A DNA stretch of 64,000 nucleotides from Hyphomicrobium sp. MC1 (GTDB taxonomy: Bacteria > Pseudomonadota > Alphaproteobacteria > Rhizobiales > Hyphomicrobiaceae): positions 2,170,001-2,234,000 of the forward strand of contig NC_015717.1 of the NCBI RefSeq assembly GCF_000253295.1. Reading direction: 5' to 3'. The notes under the pieces were generated by a model. That model had not been told where the DNA came from, did no database searches, and saw only the letters and a list, made by a program, of their open reading frames with translations. Each line of letters begins with the position of its first letter. The stretch's first letter is position 1. Shown in pieces: positions 26,904-34,943 of the stretch. The position numbers and the translations under genes are program-made.

Positions 26904-27740
26904 ATGGTGAGACGAGCAATTCGGCTTTTGCAACGCGTGGCCATTCTTGGCCTCGGCGCTTTGAGCATCTGGCTGATCGTCGACGTCTTCAAGTTCGTCG
27001 ATCACCGGTTGCCACCGATCCTGGCGCTGAGCGTGGCCTACGCAATTGGCGCCTATCTCATCCTTCCGAATGCAGTCAGGATGGGTCTCAAAATCCAGCG
27101 GGCGCGACATGTACCAAGCTTCACGATCACGGGCGATGGACTTCCGGGCGATCCGATCAACGTGGCGCTGGCCGGGACATTCCAACAGCTGCGCGATGCC
27201 TTCGCCGCCGCGGGTTGGGTTGAAGCAGATCGTCTGACGCTGGAAAGCTCGTGGCGCATGGCGAAGGCCTTCGTCCTCAACGAACCCTATCCGACGGCGC
27301 CGTTCAGCACGCTGTACTTATTCGGACGCGGACAGGATATCGGCTTTCAAAAGGCAATCGATAACAGCCCGCGCAAACGTCATCACATCCGCTTTTGGGC
27401 GCAAGGGCTCGACTATGCGCAGGCGAACGCCAATACGCTCGACTTCTGGCTCAATACCGATCGTCCCGGCGAAGAGGAGCGCGTTCTTTGGATCGGCGCC
27501 GGCACACGCGACACAGGATTTTCCCTTACGCGGCTGACCTTCCAAATCACGCACGCGACCGACCCCGATACCGACATCGAACGCGAATTCATCGTCAGCG
27601 AATTGACCGGCTGCGGCGCCATCGCGGGTGCAAGACTCTATCGCGCTGGCGATCAGGTGAAGACCGGACGCGTCAACCACTATGTGACGGACGGTGACGT
27701 CGCCATTGCGGAAATCGCGATTACAGCAACGGCGGCCTAA
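26904..27740 (+). CDS. LssY C-terminal-domain membrane protein
   Basis: This 278-aa protein has two N-terminal membrane helices (about 12-30 and 36-54) followed by an LssY_C domain: GLPGDPINVALAGTFQQL, AAGWVEADRLTLES, PFSTLYLFGRGQDIGFQK and HHIRFW. The domain is often fused to PAP2 phosphatases or DedA proteins in type-I-secretion-linked LssY; here it stands alone. The biochemical function is unknown. It converges with the membrane protein gene ending at 27819. Confidence 0.82.
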   Translation: MVRRAIRLLQRVAILGLGALSIWLIVDVFKFVDHRLPPILALSVAYAIGAYLILPNAVRMGLKIQRARHVPSFTITGDGLPGDPINVALAGTFQQLRDAFAAAGWVEADRLTLESSWRMAKAFVLNEPYPTAPFSTLYLFGRGQDIGFQKAIDNSPRKRHHIRFWAQGLDYAQANANTLDFWLNTDRPGEEERVLWIGAGTRDTGFSLTRLTFQITHATDPDTDIEREFIVSELTGCGAIAGARLYRAGDQVKTGRVNHYVTDGDVAIAEIAITATAA

Positions 27741-27818
27741 AACACGATTTAAACGGGCGACGAACGAACTTCGCTAGTCCTCTTACGTCCCAACCGATGG
27801 CCGGGAACATTATGACAA

Positions 27819-28517
27819 CTATTGTGGTGGTGCGTCCCCGCCTTTCGCTGAGCGTCCGGTCGTCGAATAGAGAGGCAGCGTGCCGACGTTGAAAGCGCGA
27901 GCGTCGTAATCGCGCAATTCCATGGCGAACGTTACTTCGGCTGGACCGCGATGGAAAAACTTGTCGAGCGGCCCGAAATCGTTCACTTCGGCTTTGTCGA
28001 GGACCAAGCGGAATTTGTAGACGCCGGGATCGCGAATGAGCTGGTCCGGCTTCTCTTTCGCGCCATCGGTGAAGAAAAGGACGGTCTCAGTCTTGCTCGC
28101 CTTGCCCGGCAAGGGAATGGGCGCGAACGCATCGAAAGCCAGCGAACGGGCTTTTTCCATGGACCAGCGGCCAAAATTGGCAGCGTAGAAATGCTTGGTC
28201 TCATTGGTTTTGGTGTTGGTTGCTTCCAACTCCATCGACATGACGGTTCCGGTCCGGCCGCCGTCGTTCAGGAGCGTGACGGGAACTTCTATGACTTCGA
28301 AGTTGCTGTTGTTATAAGGCGCGCTGAATTGAATGACAGGCGGCACGAAAATCTTGATATCCGGCGCTTTCAGCGAGCTGTCCCAAAGGCTGTAACCCGA
28401 GAATGCGAGTGCCAGCGCCGATATCGCTGCAGAAAATGACCGGCTGCTGATGCCGGAAGAATTTCCACTTTCCCGCTGCGAACCTTCACCCTCGATTTCA
28501 TGCTGCTCTTTCGTCAT
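27819..28517 (-). CDS. Hypothetical membrane-anchored protein with extracytoplasmic beta domain
   Basis: This 232-aa protein has a polar ~25-residue N-terminus, one transmembrane helix (about 27-46, AAISALALAFSGYSLW), and an extracytoplasmic region rich in beta strands (IEVPVTLLNDGGRTGTVMSM) resembling an immunoglobulin-like fold. The ATG at 28517 has GGGGA just upstream; the frame runs to 28844, but the extra 109 residues overlap the divergent SDR promoter and look non-coding. No family is recognised. Confidence 0.7.
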   Translation of the reverse strand: MTKEQHEIEGEGSQRESGNSSGISSRSFSAAISALALAFSGYSLWDSSLKAPDIKIFVPPVIQFSAPYNNSNFEVIEVPVTLLNDGGRTGTVMSMELEATNTKTNETKHFYAANFGRWSMEKARSLAFDAFAPIPLPGKASKTETVLFFTDGAKEKPDQLIRDPGVYKFRLVLDKAEVNDFGPLDKFFHRGPAEVTFAMELRDYDARAFNVGTLPLYSTTGRSAKGGDAPPQ

Positions 28518-28833
28518 TCCCCACGCTCCAACGCCTATGCGGGCGGCATAGCAATCAGCCTTGCCCGAGCGCGTCAAGAACTGAGCGCCGATGGCACGCA
28601 GCTTCCGGAAGCAGTGTGCTCGCGGCGAAACGCGGAGGGGCTTTTTTCCTTCATTCATAAAGCTCGCATTGATATTTTGAGCGCGTTGCCTGCGTCGCCG
28701 TTCTTTCTTGTCATCAAACCCTTGACACAACCGCACTCGCAACCGCGCTCTGGATGCACGATGTTTCGCGGTGTGAGACTGCGTCCGGGCGGGACCGATC
28801 TCAACAATTGGAATTATCGAAAGGAAACAATCC

Positions 28834-29532
28834 ATGTCCGACAAAAGACTTTCAGCGTTGATTGTCGGCGCGTCGCGCGGCCTGGGCCTCGCCCTCGCCG
28901 AGGAATATCTGCGACGCGGCTGGCACGTGGTTGCGACCGTGCGCGGCCAGACGAAAACAGCGCTTCACGATCTGCAAGCGAGACACACCGGATCGCTCGA
29001 AATCGAAACGGTCGATATCGTGGCGCAAGATCAAGTTGCGGCATTGCATGATCGGCTGGCGGGGAGAACGTTCGACCTGCTGTTCGTCAACGCGGGTGTC
29101 GCTAACGATCCGGATGAAACGATCGGCAATGTTTCGACGGACGAGTTTATTCGCGTGATGGTCACCAACGCCCTCAGCCCGATGCGTGTGATCGATGCAC
29201 TAGATGGGCTCGTCTCGCCGTCCGGCACCATCGGCGTCATGTCGTCGGGCCTCGGCAGCGTGGCCGATAACGAGCATGGCGGCTGGGAGGTCTATCGCGG
29301 GAGCAAGGCGGCGCTCAATACGTTCATGCGCAGCTACGCGGCCAGGCAACGTGGCAGCCGCCGCTCTCTCGTTATCATTGCGCCGGGCTGGGTCCGCACC
29401 GACATGGGCGGCCCACACGCGACGCTCGGGATCGAGGAAAGCATTCCGCGCGTCGTCGACACGATATCGGCGCAGACGGGGAATCCGGGCCTGAAATATG
29501 TGGACTATCTGGGCCGCACCGTGCGGTGGTGA
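28834..29532 (+). CDS. Short-chain dehydrogenase/reductase
   Basis: A classical SDR of 232 aa: the cofactor loop VGASRGLGLALAEEY, the NAG motif in LLFVNAGV, the catalytic Ser (MSSGLGS) and the YRGSKAALN tetrad motif, followed by APGWVRTDMGG. The loop pattern and an Arg in VRGQT suggest NADP preference. The substrate is unknown. A strong AAAGGAAA site precedes the ATG. Confidence 0.9.
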   Translation: MSDKRLSALIVGASRGLGLALAEEYLRRGWHVVATVRGQTKTALHDLQARHTGSLEIETVDIVAQDQVAALHDRLAGRTFDLLFVNAGVANDPDETIGNVSTDEFIRVMVTNALSPMRVIDALDGLVSPSGTIGVMSSGLGSVADNEHGGWEVYRGSKAALNTFMRSYAARQRGSRRSLVIIAPGWVRTDMGGPHATLGIEESIPRVVDTISAQTGNPGLKYVDYLGRTVRW

Positions 29533-29556
29533 TGCCCGAGGCCTCGTTCATCTCGG

Positions 29557-31467
29557 CTAGGGCGAGGCTTTCACAGTCGATCCGACGACGGCCGCAACGG
29601 CCTTGGAGTCGCCTGGCGTCGGCTCGCGGTCGGCGGGCTCTTCGGTGGTGCCAGGTGCGTTCTCGATGGCATCGAGCCACTCGGCCGTCCGCGCGAAATC
29701 CGGATCGGCGCGAAAGCGTGCGCTCGCCACGAAGCCGTCCGACCGGCTGATGGCCTGAGCGATCAGCTTGCGAAATTCGGGCACGTCGAAATAGGACGCG
29801 TGCACCAGTTCTTTCCAGGTGAAATACGTGCTGATGGCAGTATCGGCTGTATGCGGCGGTACGGCAAACCGGATTTGCCCGATCGCGTGGCGGAACTTGG
29901 CGATCGTCAAACTTGCGGCGGCATTGGAGTAATTGGTGACGAGATCGGCGACCGCCGCCGGAAGGCGCGGCTGAGATTTTTCGACCCACGTCGGCCGGTC
30001 CAGGGCACCGATAGCAACCTCGCCGTCTGTGTCGTTGCCGTAAGCGGCGCGCTTTACTTCCGAGTTCGTGATGCCATTCAGGATTTTCGCCAATCCCGCG
30101 CTGACCACTGTCGCGATGCCTTGAATCACGACCATAAGAACGAGAGCCAAAATGCCAAGAATGGCTGGAACGATAATCGCGGGCACGAAGATCGTACCAA
30201 ACCAGCGCAGCCGTGGGTCTCGCAGGTCTGTCGTTCCCAGCGCCCAAGATAATTCGTCGGTGACGACGTGCAGCAGAAGCCCGCTGTTTGTCGCGATATC
30301 TTCACCGTTTCCGCAGAGCGTCTCGCAGGGCTGCCCGTTCTTCTCGAAGAAGCGTTTCTTGAAGCGCATTCCCCGTTCGATGGCGTCAAGATTGGGGTAT
30401 TTTTGCTCCAGTTCGTTGCGTTTCTGGCGATATTGCTGCCACGCAGCCTTCGGATCCGACGGCTTTGGAACGGCCGCGCCGCTGTCAGTCTTCACGGCCT
30501 CGCCTTCGCCGCGCCAAGCGGCCATCAGCTGGCTGCGAAGATCCTTCAACGCCGCCTCCGCTTCGGGTGAAGCGTTGGCGTCGTAAATCTCGGTTTTCAT
30601 CCAGTTCGCGATTCCAACCATCTTGGCCGGCGAGAGCAGAATGGCAAAATAGATGATCGGCAGTGCAATGACCGACAGGAGCGTGATCGACGAAACGGCA
30701 AACGATTTATCAAAAAAATCGAGCTTGGCGTCAGGCAGCAGCGAGAGCCCTTGGATCGCTTCGTCATCGGGATGAGACAGCGGCAACCATCGCGGGGCGA
30801 AATTTGAGCGGGCACGGCTCGTCGTTCGTTTTCGGTAGCTGAGCAGACTGCGGCTGTCCAGCCAGTGCAGGACGACATAGAAGACCAAGGCCGGTAAGCT
30901 TGCAAGAACGCCGGTAAAGATCGATACGCGAGGAAAGACTCCGCCGAACAAGGTTCGTCCGCCGTCGAACTGTGTCGCGATCAGATACACGAGATACATG
31001 ATCAGCAGCATCATCGAGGCGACGAAGATCACCTTCCGCATCAAGCTCAAACGGGTAAGTAACCAAAGCTCTTTCCGGAGCTTCAGGAATGGCGTGCCGA
31101 CTGTGATCCAGCGCTTAAGGTTGGCGAGCGGATGGCGGCGGGCGGCGTTGCTCAGCAATGCGTCGGAGACGATGGAGCCGCCGTGGCTATGGCCAACGAT
31201 GCAGTAGGGCTCGCTCTTGGTTTCGAGGTCGCGCATGACTTTCGTCAGCCGGTCGCCAGCCTCTCGCCGCTCGACTTCGCTGTTGTCACCGGCCCAAGGG
31301 AATGGAACGAAATTCAGTTCTCCGTCCCGCGCCTCGACGAAGGCGCGCATGTCCTTTTCGAACGTGCTACCCGCTTCCCACCACTGCAATTCCGGCATCG
31401 GACCGCCGTTCGGATCAGCCGATGTCGGCGCCGCAAACGTTCCGTGTACGGCAATGATCGTCGCCAA
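29557..31467 (-). CDS. Alpha/beta-hydrolase-like multi-pass membrane protein (636 aa)
   Basis: The N-terminal ~150 residues look like an alpha/beta-hydrolase: IIAVHGTF, then the nucleophile elbow GHSHGG with Ser94, and a Thr-Val-Gly-Thr-Pro strand. Hydrophobic helices follow (about 150-225, 260-290, 430-470), with a coiled region of ~120 residues between. No recognised family covers the whole protein. The TTG at 31467 is preferred because a GGGGAGG site lies five bases before it; the frame opens at 31491. It may be a membrane lipase or esterase, or an effector-like protein; the function is unassigned. Confidence 0.72.
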   Translation of the reverse strand: MATIIAVHGTFAAPTSADPNGGPMPELQWWEAGSTFEKDMRAFVEARDGELNFVPFPWAGDNSEVERREAGDRLTKVMRDLETKSEPYCIVGHSHGGSIVSDALLSNAARRHPLANLKRWITVGTPFLKLRKELWLLTRLSLMRKVIFVASMMLLIMYLVYLIATQFDGGRTLFGGVFPRVSIFTGVLASLPALVFYVVLHWLDSRSLLSYRKRTTSRARSNFAPRWLPLSHPDDEAIQGLSLLPDAKLDFFDKSFAVSSITLLSVIALPIIYFAILLSPAKMVGIANWMKTEIYDANASPEAEAALKDLRSQLMAAWRGEGEAVKTDSGAAVPKPSDPKAAWQQYRQKRNELEQKYPNLDAIERGMRFKKRFFEKNGQPCETLCGNGEDIATNSGLLLHVVTDELSWALGTTDLRDPRLRWFGTIFVPAIIVPAILGILALVLMVVIQGIATVVSAGLAKILNGITNSEVKRAAYGNDTDGEVAIGALDRPTWVEKSQPRLPAAVADLVTNYSNAAASLTIAKFRHAIGQIRFAVPPHTADTAISTYFTWKELVHASYFDVPEFRKLIAQAISRSDGFVASARFRADPDFARTAEWLDAIENAPGTTEEPADREPTPGDSKAVAAVVGSTVKASP

Positions 31468-31916
31468 AGCCCCCTCCCCTGGTCGCCGCACGTCTTGCGC
31501 AGGCCTATGGGCGGATGATGGCGCATCCGACAGAAAGTATCATTCCACGGATACGATTTGGCGCGCGAAGTCCAGGCCGTGTTGCCACGAATCCCCTGCC
31601 CTTTTTACGTGCAGACGCGAATGGAATGGCTGATGTCTGCGAACAATTCGACCTTCGGCGAAATCCGACGCGCAATGTGAACCTTGTGCGTCAGGCACAT
31701 GCGGCATGCCCGCACGCGCGGTTTTAGGTGCGGGTTTGTTCTCTCGCTCAGAACAATCTGTGCACGTTCACGCTCACCTAAATTTTCCGCAATCTCCCTC
31801 ACATCCGACTTTCAAGCCCTGATGAGTAGAGAAAACAGAGGCCGACTACTGTTTTCTCCACTGAGCATTTGCGTGCTGATCAATCGCACGCTTTCTTATG
31901 GAGGGACACTTCGACA
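31468..31916. other. Intergenic region with dyad before marR
   Basis: No gene is supported in this 449-nt stretch between divergent genes. It carries promoters for the hydrolase (leftward) and the MarR-type gene (rightward), and the inverted repeat listed separately at 31825-31862. Confidence 0.6.
31825..31862. promoter_or_regulatory. Inverted repeat upstream of the MarR-type gene
   Basis: AGTAGAGAAAACAG (31825-31838) and CTGTTTTCTCCACT (31849-31862) pair over 14 positions with one mismatch around a 10-nt centre. MarR proteins usually bind such dyads and repress their own gene; this one ends 54 nt before the start at 31917. Confidence 0.55.
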
Positions 31917-32372
31917 ATGAGCCAGCAGCCTGCAGCCCATCTTCAGCGCTCGGTTATTCATCTTCTTCGGCGCGTCGATCAGTGCGCAACGCAGCTTTAT
32001 TCTACGGAAACTGCCGACAACGACCTGACCCTTCGCCAGCTTGCCATCCTTACGGCGATCTCCCGCCAGGAAAACCTGAGCCAGACCGATCTCGTCACGA
32101 TTACGGGCATCGACCGTTCTACGGTCGCAGGAATCGTCAGCCGTCTTATCCGCAAAGGCCTACTTGAGCGCAAACGCTCGCCGCTCGACGGTCGCGCCTA
32201 TTGCGTCCGCCTCTCCAAGCGCGGCGCAAAAGCGATTGCGGGCGCTGACCGTCTCTACTCGCGCGTCGAAAAGAAACTGCTGGCGGGCGTCCCTGCTGCC
32301 GAGGCGAGCCAATTTGTCTCGACTCTAAAGTCGATCCTGTCCGCACACGACGAAACGGCAGCGTCCGCATAA
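31917..32372 (+). CDS. MarR-family transcriptional regulator
   Basis: This 151-aa winged-helix dimeric regulator has a recognition helix and wing in LSQTDLVTITGIDRSTVAGIVSRLIRKGLLERKRSPLDGRAY, the hallmark Asp-Gly-Arg wing. The ATG at 31917 has a GGAGGG site 12 nt upstream; the earlier in-frame start is less likely. A dyad upstream is a candidate auto-operator, and a hairpin follows at 32399. No efflux or catabolic gene lies directly beside it. Confidence 0.92.
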   Translation: MSQQPAAHLQRSVIHLLRRVDQCATQLYSTETADNDLTLRQLAILTAISRQENLSQTDLVTITGIDRSTVAGIVSRLIRKGLLERKRSPLDGRAYCVRLSKRGAKAIAGADRLYSRVEKKLLAGVPAAEASQFVSTLKSILSAHDETAASA

Positions 32373-32398
32373 AGAATAACCCATCATAACTGCCGACA

Positions 32399-32445
32399 CC
32401 GCCGATAGTTCCATCCGTAGAATTATCGGCGGCTCCTCTCTCTTT
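32399..32445 (+). terminator. Probable terminator after the MarR-type gene
   Basis: CCGCCGATA (32399-32407) and TATCGGCGG (32424-32432) form a perfect 9-bp stem, followed by a pyrimidine-rich tract with TTT. It separates the MarR-type gene from the AraC-type gene. Confidence 0.55.
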
Positions 32446-32501
32446 GCGTTTGACGTTCATCCCTCGGGCCGTATCATCTCTCGGCGGGCAGGGATAAAAA
32501 A

Positions 32502-33512
32502 ATGTTGCGCATTCTTGAGGATTCCACTCAGTCAGCCGGGGACGAGCTGACAGAATGGTCCATTTCCACATCAGATGTTCATCCGCGCGATCGGTTCGAA
32601 TACTGGTTCGAGACGAGCCGTAAGGTATTCGGCCCTTTCGAGACGCGGCCAGACCAACCGACGCGTTTCGAGGGCTACCTGCGGCATCTGCGGCTGCCCG
32701 GCATGGCGATTTCGATTTTTCGCTGTAATGGAATGACGGCGTGGCGCACCAAGCGCCAGGCAGCCCAGCTTGCAGATGTCGTGCACATTGCAGTGCAGCT
32801 CGGCGGCAGTGTCCGAATTACACAAGACGGCCGCGAGGCCGAGCTCAAGAATGGCGATCTCTGCGTTGTCGATGCGGGGCGTCTCGGCACGTTTGTTCAA
32901 TCCCCTGATGCTTACTGCCTGGTGATTGAAGTTTCGCGTCGCGATTGCGAAGTGCGGCTCGGTCCGCTGGCGCGATGGACCGCCCGGCGGGTCGATGGGC
33001 GGCACGGCGGTGGCGCACTGGCTTCGACGTTTGCCCAATTGCTGCCCGACCAGCTTTCCTATCTGAGCGCGTCCTCGCAATCGCAGGTCAAGCTGCAGCT
33101 GCTTGATCTCGTCGCACTCGCGCTGAAGGATTCCGAAGGTGACGATTTCGTTCATTCATCGGCACGTCTCGCCTCTCTCCTTCGGCTGAAATCCGTCGTC
33201 GATGACAACCTGTCGAATTGCAGTGCAACATGCGAAGACCTGGCCAGCGCTGCCGGCATTTCGGTCCGCTACGCCAATCAATTGCTTGATGCCGAGCAGA
33301 CGTCCCTTCAGCGCCTATTATTCAGCAAAAGGATCGAAAAGTGCCAGGCGGCGCTTGCTGACCCGGCGCAAGCGCATCGGCAGATCAGCGACATTGCCTA
33401 TTCGTGGGGGTTCGGCGACGTCTCGCATTTCGGACGGCTCTTTAAAGCCTTGGTTGGAATGACGCCACGAGATTTCAAAAAGCGTCAGCTCGCCCACGTT
33501 GACCGAATTTGA
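32502..33512 (+). CDS. AraC-family transcriptional regulator
   Basis: This 336-aa regulator has an N-terminal AraC-binding-like sensor domain (about 40-220, with ADVVHIAVQLGGSVRITQDGR) and a C-terminal double helix-turn-helix (about 235-330) ending in the AraC signature ISDIAYSWGFGDVSHFGRLFK. It resembles FeaR/NphR-type activators of aromatic or amine catabolism, but the effector and target are unknown. An AGGGATA ribosome site precedes the ATG. Confidence 0.92.
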   Translation: MLRILEDSTQSAGDELTEWSISTSDVHPRDRFEYWFETSRKVFGPFETRPDQPTRFEGYLRHLRLPGMAISIFRCNGMTAWRTKRQAAQLADVVHIAVQLGGSVRITQDGREAELKNGDLCVVDAGRLGTFVQSPDAYCLVIEVSRRDCEVRLGPLARWTARRVDGRHGGGALASTFAQLLPDQLSYLSASSQSQVKLQLLDLVALALKDSEGDDFVHSSARLASLLRLKSVVDDNLSNCSATCEDLASAAGISVRYANQLLDAEQTSLQRLLFSKRIEKCQAALADPAQAHRQISDIAYSWGFGDVSHFGRLFKALVGMTPRDFKKRQLAHVDRI

Positions 33513-33710
33513 AGAAATCCCGGTCATAATCGCCGTCGGCGGAACTTCACGCCCTTATTAGCGTTTCGAAAGGCCCCTCTCGTTCGAAGGGGTCTGAGAT
33601 TTTGCCTTTGCGCGCGGCTAAGGCCATCTGTCGTCAAATTTTAGGGCTATCGAACTTAAGCATTCAAAGCGCATCAGACCCGTCGGGAGCTTCAGCGAAT
33701 AGGATCCGTC

Positions 33711-34922
33711 TTGAGCAGGCAACAGGAACTGTTAGCTCTGGCCTTGGCGTTTCGTTCCAAGGCTGCCGTCAAGGCAGATGAACTTGCGGTTCGCTCATCT
33801 GTTCTGCTCACGCGCATCGTCTTCTTCGGCCTGCTGCTGCTGCCCTTCTTCGAACCCAACAGCTTCTACATTGTTCGCGCCGGACGGCTGAGTTCGCCGC
33901 CTGCACTTGAGTTGCATGCGCGAGTCGATATTCCGCCGATTATTCCCTCATCACCGAAGGCGCCGACGCTTCAAGCCGACAGCCCGCCTGCCGACAAAAA
34001 GGCCGACGCGGCGCCGACGGACAAAGCGGCGGATGCGGCCGGACCGAATTTGCCGGCGTTATCGAATGCAGGCCAGACAGTTCCGACGCTGCCCGCCCAG
34101 AGCGAGGCCTCGGCGAAACCGGTGCCGCCAGGCAAACAGAGCGCGCCCGATTGGACCGAGACCGAGATCGCGTCGGCGAAGCAGGATTGTACGCGGCTGC
34201 TCGGCAAAATCACCGTCGTCAGCGAAGAATTGCCGCCGGTCCGCGAAGGTATTTGCGGCGCGCCGGCTCCATATCTTCTGAAGGCGGTCGGTGAGAGCAA
34301 GGTCAGAATTGAGCCCGCAGCAACGCTCAACTGCCAGATGATCGCCGGGCTCAACTCGTGGGTCACCGACAAGCTCGAGCCCGCCGCGAAAAAAAACTTC
34401 GGTTCATCGATTGTGCGCGTCATTGCGGGGGCCTACTCGTGCCGCAACCGCTACGGGCTTGCGCGTGCGCCCATCAGCGAGCATGCCCTGATGAATGCCA
34501 TTGACGTCTCGGCCTTCGTTCTAGCGGACGGCAAGGTCATCCGCATTTCGAAGGACTGGGGCCCGACGGAAGAGGAACTGAAACGGGCGCAAAAGGCGAG
34601 CGATGCCGCAGCGCCCGCCGAGAAGGCAAAGTTCCAGGTCGCCGCGTCCAAGCTCGGCGCGCACGACATCGCCAAGAAGAACGATGAAAAAGACAAGAGC
34701 GACGAGAAACCCAAAGCCGATCCGAAAGCGAAGGCGAAATCTCCGGAAGAGCTAAAGGCGGAGCAGGAAAAGCAGGCCATGTCGGCCTTCCTGCACCAAG
34801 CGCACGATGGCGCCTGCAATATTTTCGATACCGTGCTCGGGCCTGACACGAACGAAGCTCACCGCGATCACCTTCACCTCGACATGAAGGAACGCAAGCG
34901 GCATCTGACACTGTGCGAATAG
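33711..34922 (+). CDS. Extensin-like C-terminal domain envelope protein
   Basis: This 403-aa protein starts at TTG (AGGA six bases upstream), with one N-terminal membrane helix (about 38-55) and a Pro/Ala-rich linker (60-150). It then has an extensin-like C-terminal domain with CGAPAPYLL, AYSCRNRYG, SEHALMNAIDVSAF and the closing EAHRDHLHLDMKER. The His/Asp pattern resembles D,D-carboxypeptidase-like metallopeptidases, so a peptidoglycan role is possible. A Lys/Asp-rich insert (about 300-350) interrupts the domain. Confidence 0.82.
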   Translation: MSRQQELLALALAFRSKAAVKADELAVRSSVLLTRIVFFGLLLLPFFEPNSFYIVRAGRLSSPPALELHARVDIPPIIPSSPKAPTLQADSPPADKKADAAPTDKAADAAGPNLPALSNAGQTVPTLPAQSEASAKPVPPGKQSAPDWTETEIASAKQDCTRLLGKITVVSEELPPVREGICGAPAPYLLKAVGESKVRIEPAATLNCQMIAGLNSWVTDKLEPAAKKNFGSSIVRVIAGAYSCRNRYGLARAPISEHALMNAIDVSAFVLADGKVIRISKDWGPTEEELKRAQKASDAAAPAEKAKFQVAASKLGAHDIAKKNDEKDKSDEKPKADPKAKAKSPEELKAEQEKQAMSAFLHQAHDGACNIFDTVLGPDTNEAHRDHLHLDMKERKRHLTLCE

Positions 34923-34943
34923 ACGCGCTGCTTCAGCTTAGCT

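Noticed and set aside
33560..33600. Terminator after the AraC-type gene (CCCCT/AGGGG)
   Set aside because: The stem is only five pairs and the following T content is low.
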